A program made the position numbers and the translations under genes. A stretch of 6,058 nt of DNA from the NCBI GenBank assembly GCA_017354595.1, contig JAFMQQ010000213.1, positions 1 through 6,058 on the forward strand, given 5' to 3'. The DNA comes from Micromonosporaceae bacterium. Its GTDB lineage: Bacteria > Actinomycetota > Actinomycetes > Mycobacteriales > Micromonosporaceae. Positions 1 through 5,655 of this stretch are shown piece after piece. The notes beneath the pieces are model-generated. The model was given only the letters and a program-made list of their open reading frames with translations, was not told the DNA's origin and did no database searches. The stretch's first letter is position 1. Every line of letters starts with the position of its first letter.

Positions 1-1
1 G

Positions 2-100
2 CCGGATGGTGCGCGGCCGGAGCCCGGGCAGCGGGATGGTGCGCGGCCGAAGCCCCGGCGGCCGGAGCCCCGGCGGCCGGAGGCCGGCGGCACGGCATGA
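2..100 (+). CDS. 3' end of an unidentified upstream gene (32-residue Pro/Arg-rich C-terminal tail, partial)
   Basis: Reading from base 2, the frame is open from the window edge to a TGA at 98-100. It gives 32 residues made of degenerate pentapeptides (PDGAR, PEPGQ, RDGAR, PKPRR, PEPRR, PEAGG, then TA). There is no recognisable domain; the tail is basic (seven Arg, one Lys) and probably disordered. I chose this frame because its stop forms an ATGA overlap with the betA start, matching the style of the other junctions in the window, and because its D/E/P/A composition looks more protein-like than the Gly/Ser/Arg-rich frame from base 3, which stops at 105-107. The betA frame is also open back to base 1, but it has no ATG, GTG or TTG there. 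The body of the gene lies outside the window, so its function cannot be told; a transporter or another choline/betaine gene would suit the context. The stretch could also be non-coding repeat DNA. Confidence 0.45.
   Translation, partial: PDGARPEPGQRDGARPKPRRPEPRRPEAGGTA
4..93. repeat. 15-nt tandem repeat, six degenerate units
   Basis: Six consecutive 15-base units fill 4-93. Units 1 (4-18) and 3 (34-48) are identical (ggatggtgcgcggcc). Units 4 and 5 (49-63, 64-78) differ at one base. Units 2 (19-33) and 6 (79-93) are looser copies. Units 1+2 against 3+4 also give a 30-base period, with 22 bases (4-25 and 34-55) matching except for one. Because 15 is a multiple of three, the array keeps reading frame and would encode pentapeptides. 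It ends four bases before the betA ATG and contains the best ribosome-binding sequence for that gene. Confidence 0.85.
79..83 (+). promoter_or_regulatory. Ribosome binding site for betA (GGAGG)
   Basis: GGAGG lies 13 bases before the ATG at 97, slightly farther than ideal. It falls in the last unit of the 15-nt repeat, so the repeat supplies the translation signal. A weaker GGCGG at 86-90 is closer. Coupling to the upstream stop (ATGA at 97-100) may also help initiation. Confidence 0.5.
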
Positions 101-1746
101 GATATGACGTGGTCATCCTCGGCGGTGGCTCGGCCGGCTGCGTGCTGGCCAACCGCCTGTCCGCCGATCCGTCGACCCGGGTGCTGGTACTCGAGGCTGG
201 CCGGCCGGACTACCCGTGGGATCTGTTCATCCACATGCCGGCCGCGCTCACCTTCCCGATCGGCAACCGGTGCTACGACTGGCGGTACTCTTCGCAGCCC
301 GAGCCGTACCTGAACGGGCGCCGGATCTACCACGCCCGGGGCAAGCTGCTCGGCGGCTCCAGCAGCATCAACGGGATGATCTTCCAGCGCGGCAACCCGA
401 TGGACTACCAGCGCTGGGCGGCCGATCCCGGCATGGCGAGCTGGGACTACGCGCACTGCCTGCCGTACTTCCGCCGGATGGAGAACTGCCTGGCCGCGGC
501 CGACGGCGACCCGTACCGGGGCCGGTCGGGTCCGCTGGTGCTGGAGCGCGGACCGGCGGCGGGGCCGCTGTTCGAGGCCTTCTTCGCCGCCGCCGGCCAG
601 GCGGGGTACGCGCCGACCGAGGACGTGAACGGGTACCGGCAGGAGGGCTTCGGCGCCTTCGACCGTACCATCCACAATGGACGGAGGTGGTCGGCGGCCC
701 GGGCATACCTGGACCCGGTGCGCGGCCGGCGCAACCTCACCGTGCTGACCCGGGCACTGGCGACCCGGGTCCGGATCAGCGGCGGGCGGGCCACCGGGGT
801 GCAGTACCGGCACCGTGGCGCCTCGCGCCTGGTCGAGGCGGGTGAGGTGATTGTCTGCGGCGGCGCCTTCAACACGCCGCAGCTGCTGCAGGTCTCCGGC
901 GTCGGGGACGCCGGGGTGCTGCGGGCGGCCGGGGTGCAGCCGGTGCACCAGTTGCCCGGGGTCGGTGAGAACCTGCAGGACCACCTTGAGGTCTACATCC
1001 AGTACGCGTCCCGGCAACCGGTCTCGATGCAGCCGTACCTGTCCCGGTGGCGCTGGCCGGAGGTGGGTGCCCGGTGGCTGCTGCGGCGCAGCGGACCCGG
1101 TGCCACAAACCACTTCGAGGGTGGCGGGTTCGTGCGCGGCAACAACGAGGTGGCCTACCCGAACCTGATGCTGCACTTCCTGCCGCTCGCGGTGCGGTAC
1201 GACGGGTCGGCGCCGGTACGCGGGCACGGGTACCAGGTGCACATCGGGCCGATGTACTCCGATGCGCGCGGGTCGGTGCGCATCGCCGGGCCGGATGTAC
1301 GGACGCCGCCACAGCTGCGCTTCAACTACCTCTCCACGCCGGTCGACCGGCGCGAGTGGGTGGAGGCGGTACGGGTCGCCCGGGACATCCTCAACCGGCC
1401 GGCTCTGCAGCCGTTCAACGGCGGCGAACTCTCCCCGGGGGACCGGGTGGGTACCGACGAGCAGATCCTGGACTGGGTGGCGCGCGAGGCGGAGACCGCG
1501 CTGCACCCGTCGTGTACCGCCCGGATGGGTACCGACGAACTGTCCGTTGTGGACCCGGGGAGCATGGCGGTGCACGGGATCGCCGGCCTGCGGGTGGTGG
1601 ACGCCTCGGCGATGCCGTACGTCACCAACGGCAACATCTACGCGCCGGTGATGATGCTCGCCGAGAAGGCCGCGGATCTGATCCTGGGCAACACGCCGCT
1701 GCCGCCGGAGCCGGTCGAGTTCTACCGGCACGAGGTGTCGCGGTGA
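97..1746 (+). CDS. betA: Choline dehydrogenase BetA (GMC oxidoreductase family)
   Basis: This cytoplasmic or membrane-associated flavoenzyme oxidises choline to betaine aldehyde; family members often continue to glycine betaine. The 549 residues match the usual BetA length (about 550-560). Seen in the sequence: an N-terminal FAD-binding GGGSAG (9-14) with LEAG (32-35); GMC signature 1 from GKLLGGSSSING (82-93); signature 2 at GAFNTPQLLQVSGVG (256-270); the BetA-like stretch VGENLQDHLEVYIQYA (289-304) and NHFEGGGF (338-345); and the catalytic pair His470 (HPSCTARMG) and Asn513 (TNGNIYAP). Where choline oxidase carries a His that binds FAD covalently (GGCSSHN), this protein has Ile91, so FAD should be non-covalent and a dehydrogenase is more likely than an oxidase. 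ATG 97 is the only in-frame start in the window and sits close to the FAD motif, as is normal. It overlaps the next gene by four bases (GTGA). Other GMC alcohol dehydrogenases are possible, but the BetA-type sequence and context make this call strong. Confidence 0.92.
   Translation: MRYDVVILGGGSAGCVLANRLSADPSTRVLVLEAGRPDYPWDLFIHMPAALTFPIGNRCYDWRYSSQPEPYLNGRRIYHARGKLLGGSSSINGMIFQRGNPMDYQRWAADPGMASWDYAHCLPYFRRMENCLAAADGDPYRGRSGPLVLERGPAAGPLFEAFFAAAGQAGYAPTEDVNGYRQEGFGAFDRTIHNGRRWSAARAYLDPVRGRRNLTVLTRALATRVRISGGRATGVQYRHRGASRLVEAGEVIVCGGAFNTPQLLQVSGVGDAGVLRAAGVQPVHQLPGVGENLQDHLEVYIQYASRQPVSMQPYLSRWRWPEVGARWLLRRSGPGATNHFEGGGFVRGNNEVAYPNLMLHFLPLAVRYDGSAPVRGHGYQVHIGPMYSDARGSVRIAGPDVRTPPQLRFNYLSTPVDRREWVEAVRVARDILNRPALQPFNGGELSPGDRVGTDEQILDWVAREAETALHPSCTARMGTDELSVVDPGSMAVHGIAGLRVVDASAMPYVTNGNIYAPVMMLAEKAADLILGNTPLPPEPVEFYRHEVSR
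1732..1736 (+). promoter_or_regulatory. Ribosome binding site for dimethylglycine oxidase (GAGGT)
   Basis: GAGGT lies six bases before the GTG at 1743, inside the last codons of betA. The good spacing supports GTG 1743 as the true start. The much longer open frame that begins at an ATG at 1047 runs through betA in another frame and is not the gene. Confidence 0.6.
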
Positions 1747-4181
1747 CCGGGCCGCGGGTGGTGGTCATCGGCGCGGGCGTGGTGGGTGCCGCCGTCGCCG
1801 AGGAGCTGTCGGCGGGTGGCTGGGACCAGATCACCGTGCTGGACCAGGGCAACCTGCCGGCCGCCGGTGGCTCCAGCTCGCACGCCCCGGGCCTGGTCTT
1901 CCAGACCAACCCGAGCCGCACCATGGTGCAGCTGGCCGGCTACACGGTGGCGAAGTTGGGCCGGCTCGGCTGCTTCCTCCCGGTGGGCAGCCTGGAGCTG
2001 GCCACCGGTACCGCCCGGCTGGCGGAGCTGCACCGGCGGCAGGGCTGGCTGGCCGCGGCGGGGGTACCGGCGCGGGTGCTGAGCCCGACCGAGTGCGCGG
2101 CGCACCACCCGCTGCTCGACCCCGACCTGATCCGCGGTGGGTTGTACGTGGCAAGCGACGGCCTGGCCCGTTCGGTACCGGCGGTCACCGCGCAGCTGGA
2201 TCTCGCCCGCGGTCGCGGGGTCCGGGTGCTGGACCGGCACCGGGTGCTGGATCTGCGGACCCGCGGGGGCAGGGTCGCCGCGGTCGTCACCGATCGGGGC
2301 GAGTTCGGGGCGGACGTCGTGGTCTGCGCGACCGGGATCTGGGGGCCGCGGATCGCCCGGATGGTCGGCGTCGAGCTGCCACTCGCACCGCTGGCGCACC
2401 AGTTCGCCTGGACCGGGCCGTTGCCGGCTCTGGCCACCGCTGGCGGGCCGGGCGGTGCGGAGGCCGCCCACCCGATCCTGCGGCACCAGGATGCCGACCT
2501 GTACATCCGGGACCGCCAGGACCGCCTCGGTATCGGCTTCTACGGGCATCGGCCGATGCTCGTGGACCCGGACGACATCCGCCCCGTCGAGGATGCCGAC
2601 CCGATGCCGTCGGTGCTGCCGTTCACCGAGGAGGACTTCGCGCCGGGCTGGGCGGCGACCCAGGCGCTGCTGCCCGCCACCCGGAAGGCGAAAGTCGAGG
2701 AGGGGATGAACGGCCTCTTCTCCTTCACTGTGGACAACATGCCGCTGATCGGCGAGGCGGCCACGGTACCCGGGTTCTGGTTGGCCGAGGCGGTCTGGGT
2801 CACCCACTCCGCGGGGGTCGGCCGTGCCGTCGCCGAGTCCCTTATGGACGGTTACTGCTCCTCGTTCGACCTGCACGGCTGCGACATCAACCGGTTCGAG
2901 CCGCACCATCTCGCGCCGGCGTACGTACGCGCCCGGGCGGGGCAGAACTACATCGAGGTGTACGACATCATCCATCCGTTGCAGCCGATGGAGCAGCCGC
3001 GCCCGCTGCGTACCACCCCGTTCTACCCGCGCCAGCGGGAGCTGAGCGGCGTCTTCCTGGAGTACGCCGGCTGGGAGCGTCCACAGTGGCATGAGGCGAA
3101 CGAACCGTTGCTGGCCGGGCGGAGCATCCCGGCGCCGGGGGAGTGGGCGGCGCGGTACTGGTCGCCGATCGTCGGTGCCGAGGCGCTGGCTACCCGGGAG
3201 GGCGTCGCGCTGTTCGACATGACCACCCTGAAACGGGTCGAGGTGAGCGGGCCGGGCGCGACCGCGTTCCTGCAGTGGGTCACCACCGGCGAGGTTGACA
3301 GACCGATCGGCTCGGTCACCTACAGCCTGCTGCTGTCCGCAGACGGCCGGATCCGCAGTGACATCACGGTGGCCCGGCTCGCCGGCGACGCGTACCAGGT
3401 GGGCGTCAACGGGCCGGCCGACCTCGCCTGGCTGGCCGGGCTGGCCCCGGCCGACGTGGTGGTTCGGGACATCACCGCGGGCACCTGCGGCCTGGGTCTG
3501 TGGGGGCCACGCGCCCGCGATCTGGTGCAGCCACTGGCCGGGGATGACTTCTCCAACGAGGGCTTCGGCTACTTCCGCGCCCGGCGCACGTACCTCGGGG
3601 CGGTGCCGGTGACCGCGCTGCGAGTGTCCTATGTGGGCGAACTCGGCTGGGAGCTGTACACCACGGCGGATCTGGGACTGCGGCTGTGGGACACGCTGTG
3701 GCGCGCCGGCCAGCCGCTGGGGCTGGTCGCCGCCGGCCGCGGCGCCTTCACCAGTCTGCGACTGGAGAAGGGGTACCGGCTGTTCGGCACCGACATGACC
3801 CGCGAGCACGACCCGTACCAGGCGGGCCTGGGCTTCGCGGTGAATCTGGGCAAGGGTGACTTCCTCGGCCGGGCGGCGCTGGTCGGCAGCGGCGCGCCGG
3901 ATGCCCGGCCGGCGCGGCTGCTCGCCTGCCTGACCATCGCCGATCCGGCGGACACCGTGGCCGGCGGCGAGCCGGTGTACCACGGCGGCACCTGCGTCGG
4001 GTACGTCACCAGCGCCGGGTACGGGTACACCGTCGGCTGCGGGATCGCCTATGCCTGGCTGCCCGCCGCACTCGCCGAGCCGGGCCAGACCGTCCACATC
4101 GGATACTTCGACCGGCTCGTCCCGGCAACGGTGGCCACCGAGCCGCTGTTCGACCCGGCCCGGGAACGGCTGCGATCGTGA
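1743..4181 (+). CDS. dmg: Dimethylglycine oxidase (FAD oxidase fused to GcvT-like folate domain)
   Basis: It oxidatively demethylates N,N-dimethylglycine to sarcosine, reducing O2 to H2O2, and moves the methyl carbon to tetrahydrofolate as 5,10-methylene-THF. From GTG 1743 the protein has 812 residues, close to the roughly 830 of Arthrobacter globiformis dimethylglycine oxidase. The N-terminal DAO-type FAD domain covers about 5-365, with GAGVVG (10-15), and SSSHAPG (44-50) whose His47 aligns with the flavin-linking His of the DMGDH/sarcosine dehydrogenase family. His219 (PLAHQ) and Tyr254 (DLYIR) align, from memory, with active-site His225 and Tyr259 of the Arthrobacter enzyme. A linker follows (about 370-425), then GcvT and its C-terminal barrel (about 427-805). 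These hold Asp540 (RIRSDITV), aligning with folate-activating Asp552, and GELGWELY (632-639). Sarcosine dehydrogenase is the main alternative, but the adjacent soxBDA genes already cover sarcosine. It shares GTGA with both neighbours, so it is probably co-translated with them. Confidence 0.9.
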   Translation: MTGPRVVVIGAGVVGAAVAEELSAGGWDQITVLDQGNLPAAGGSSSHAPGLVFQTNPSRTMVQLAGYTVAKLGRLGCFLPVGSLELATGTARLAELHRRQGWLAAAGVPARVLSPTECAAHHPLLDPDLIRGGLYVASDGLARSVPAVTAQLDLARGRGVRVLDRHRVLDLRTRGGRVAAVVTDRGEFGADVVVCATGIWGPRIARMVGVELPLAPLAHQFAWTGPLPALATAGGPGGAEAAHPILRHQDADLYIRDRQDRLGIGFYGHRPMLVDPDDIRPVEDADPMPSVLPFTEEDFAPGWAATQALLPATRKAKVEEGMNGLFSFTVDNMPLIGEAATVPGFWLAEAVWVTHSAGVGRAVAESLMDGYCSSFDLHGCDINRFEPHHLAPAYVRARAGQNYIEVYDIIHPLQPMEQPRPLRTTPFYPRQRELSGVFLEYAGWERPQWHEANEPLLAGRSIPAPGEWAARYWSPIVGAEALATREGVALFDMTTLKRVEVSGPGATAFLQWVTTGEVDRPIGSVTYSLLLSADGRIRSDITVARLAGDAYQVGVNGPADLAWLAGLAPADVVVRDITAGTCGLGLWGPRARDLVQPLAGDDFSNEGFGYFRARRTYLGAVPVTALRVSYVGELGWELYTTADLGLRLWDTLWRAGQPLGLVAAGRGAFTSLRLEKGYRLFGTDMTREHDPYQAGLGFAVNLGKGDFLGRAALVGSGAPDARPARLLACLTIADPADTVAGGEPVYHGGTCVGYVTSAGYGYTVGCGIAYAWLPAALAEPGQTVHIGYFDRLVPATVATEPLFDPARERLRS
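4162..4166 (+). promoter_or_regulatory. Weak ribosome binding site for soxB (GGGAA)
   Basis: GGGAA ends 11 bases before the GTG at 4178 and is the only purine-rich stretch near that start. It is a poor Shine-Dalgarno match, so initiation probably relies on coupling through the GTGA stop/start overlap with the dimethylglycine oxidase gene. Confidence 0.3.
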
Positions 4182-5395
4182 CCGAGGTTCTTCCCGAGCA
4201 CCCGGACTTCCTGTGGCGCAACCCCGAGCCGAGGCGCCGGTACCAGGTGCTGATCGTGGGTGGCGGCGGGCATGGCCTGGCGACCGCGTACTACCTGGCC
4301 CGAAACCACGGCATCACGGATGTCGCGGTACTGGAGCGCGGCTGGTTGGCCGGCGGCAACGTGGCCCGCAACACTACCGTCATCCGGTCCAACTACCTGT
4401 GGCCGGAGAGCGCCGGCATCTACGAGCAAGCGCTGAAACTCTGGGAAGGGCTGGAGCAGGACCTGGGCTACCCGTTGCTGTTCAGCCAGCGGGGCGTACT
4501 CAACCTCGCGCACACGCCGCAGGACGTGCGGGAGGGCGTGCGGCGGGTGTACGCCAACCGGCTGTCCGGAGTGGACGCCGAGTGGCTGGACCCGGTGCAG
4601 GCCAAGCAGGTCTGCCCGATCCTGAACATCTCGCCTGAGCTGCGCTACCCGGTGCTCGGTGCGACGTACCAGCCGCGCGGCGGCATCGCCAAGCACGACC
4701 ACGTGGCCTGGGGCTTCGCCCGCGCCGCCGACGCGCTCGGCGTCGACCTGGTGCAACACTGCGAGGTCACCGGGATCGACATCCACAGTGGACGGGTCAC
4801 CGGTGTGCGTACCACCCGGGGCGAGATCGGGGCGGAGAAGCTCGCCCTCTGCGCGGCGGGGCACAGCTCGGTACTGGCCGCGATGGCCGGGCTGCGGCTG
4901 CCGATCCAGAGCCACCCGCTGCAGGCGCTCGTCTCGGACCTGCTGGAGCCGGTGCAGCCGACCGTGGTCATGTCCAACACCGTGCACGTCTACGTCAGCC
5001 AGGCACACAAGGGGGAACTGGTGATGGGCGCGGGTATCGACTCGTACAACGGGTACGGCCAGCGCGGCGGGCTGCACGTCATCGAGCGGCAGATGGCCGC
5101 CGCGCTGGAGCTGTTCCCGGTCTTCGCCCGGGCACACGTGCTGCGCACCTGGGCCGGCACCGTGGACGTGACCCCGGACGCCTCGGCGATCCTCGGGCTG
5201 ACCCCGGTGGCGAACCTGTACCTCAACTGCGGCTGGGGTACCGGCGGCTTCAAGGCGACGCCCGGCGCCGGCTGGTGCTACGCGCACACCATCGCGCACG
5301 ATGAACCACACCCGCTGGCCGCCCCGTTCGCGCTGGACCGGTTCAGCACCGGGGCACTCGTCGACGAGCACGGCGCGGCGGCGGTGGCGCACTGA
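4178..5395 (+). CDS. soxB: Sarcosine oxidase, beta subunit (heterotetrameric)
   Basis: This is the flavin-bearing catalytic subunit of tetrameric sarcosine oxidase (alpha-beta-gamma-delta), a cytoplasmic enzyme that converts sarcosine, O2 and THF to glycine, H2O2 and 5,10-methylene-THF. The 405 residues are near the usual length of about 405-415. Seen: an N-terminal lead ending FLWRNPEPRRRY, typical of the subunit; dinucleotide-binding GGGGHG (28-33) for non-covalent FAD; acidic VLERG (51-55) after the second strand; RNTTVIRSNYLWP (64-76); and GGIAKHDHVAWG (168-179), whose His173 is at the position of the covalent FMN-linking His in the Stenotrophomonas enzyme. GTGGFKATPG (354-363), with Lys359, is the conserved C-terminal substrate/flavin segment, and the tail DEHGAAAVAH is characteristic. 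The GTG start overlaps the preceding stop (GTGA). The stop overlaps the soxD start by one base (TGATG). The gene order soxB-soxD-soxA is the standard one. No key residue appears to be missing. Confidence 0.96.
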   Translation: MTEVLPEHPDFLWRNPEPRRRYQVLIVGGGGHGLATAYYLARNHGITDVAVLERGWLAGGNVARNTTVIRSNYLWPESAGIYEQALKLWEGLEQDLGYPLLFSQRGVLNLAHTPQDVREGVRRVYANRLSGVDAEWLDPVQAKQVCPILNISPELRYPVLGATYQPRGGIAKHDHVAWGFARAADALGVDLVQHCEVTGIDIHSGRVTGVRTTRGEIGAEKLALCAAGHSSVLAAMAGLRLPIQSHPLQALVSDLLEPVQPTVVMSNTVHVYVSQAHKGELVMGAGIDSYNGYGQRGGLHVIERQMAAALELFPVFARAHVLRTWAGTVDVTPDASAILGLTPVANLYLNCGWGTGGFKATPGAGWCYAHTIAHDEPHPLAAPFALDRFSTGALVDEHGAAAVAH

Positions 5396-5655
5396 TGCTG
5401 CTGATCGAGTGCCCCTGGTGCGGGCCGCGGGACGAGACCGAGTACCACTACGGCGGGCAGGCGCACGTACCCTACCCGGAGGAGCCGGCGGGGCTGACCG
5501 ACGAAGAGTGGGGCCGGTACCTGTTCGTGCGGGAGAACCCGAAGGGGCCGTTCGCGGAACGCTGGTGCCACACGGCCGGCTGCCGGCGCTGGTTCAACGT
5601 GGTCCGCGACACGCTGACCAACGAGATCCTCCGCATCTCGACAGGGTCCACATGA
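5395..5655 (+). CDS. soxD: Sarcosine oxidase, delta subunit (zinc-binding)
   Basis: This small structural subunit of tetrameric sarcosine oxidase binds zinc and packs against the alpha subunit; it has no known catalytic role of its own. The protein has 86 residues, somewhat shorter than the roughly 95-100 of many homologues; the C-terminal end after NEILRISTGST is the trimmed part. The zinc ligands known from the Stenotrophomonas structure are all visible at matching positions: Cys6 and Cys9 (CPWCGPR), His59 and Cys63 (HTAGCRRWFN). Other family hallmarks are TEYHYGGQAHV (15-25), PYPEEP (26-31), RENPKGPFAERW (46-57) and VVRDT (69-73). The ATG at 5395 shares one base with the soxB stop (TGATG). 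No clear Shine-Dalgarno is visible, only a weak GGTGG-like stretch near 5383-5387, which suggests re-initiation by ribosomes finishing soxB. Its stop overlaps soxA (ATGA). Confidence 0.95.
   Translation: MLLIECPWCGPRDETEYHYGGQAHVPYPEEPAGLTDEEWGRYLFVRENPKGPFAERWCHTAGCRRWFNVVRDTLTNEILRISTGST
5642..5646 (+). promoter_or_regulatory. Weak ribosome binding site for soxA (CAGGG)
   Basis: CAGGG ends five bases before the ATG at 5652, inside the last codons of soxD. It is a modest match, and the ATGA overlap with the soxD stop probably contributes to initiation. Confidence 0.35.

Noticed and set aside
1..96. A possible promoter or CRISPR-like array before betA.
   Set aside because: The repeats are short, directly adjacent, degenerate and without spacers, so it is not a CRISPR array. 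No -10/-35-like AT-rich element is visible in this nearly all-G/C stretch.
216..845. A 209-codon plus-strand frame inside betA.
   Set aside because: It overlaps the betA coding region completely, has biased Arg/Gly/Pro composition and shows no motif.
1047..1742. A 232-residue N-terminal extension of dimethylglycine oxidase from an ATG at 1047.
   Set aside because: This stretch runs out of frame through betA and gives Arg/Gly/Ala-rich nonsense. The real FAD domain starts right after GTG 1743, which has a well-spaced GAGGT.
1722..4097. A 791-codon open frame on the minus strand.
   Set aside because: It lies antisense to the dimethylglycine oxidase gene in very high-GC DNA, where stop codons are rare in the opposing frame. 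Its translation is rich in Arg, Gly, Pro and Ala with no recognisable domain.
671..4796. Similar strings tccacaatggacgg (671) and tccacagtggacgg (4783) as a shared site.
   Set aside because: Both encode Ile-His-(Asn/Ser)-Gly-Arg within unrelated proteins. The match is short, and codon preference for a common turn sequence explains it.
4049..5392. A 447-codon open frame on the minus strand.
   Set aside because: It is antisense to soxB, whose full-length product has all expected motifs. The minus-strand product is low-complexity, Arg/Val/Gln/His-rich and unlike a folded protein.
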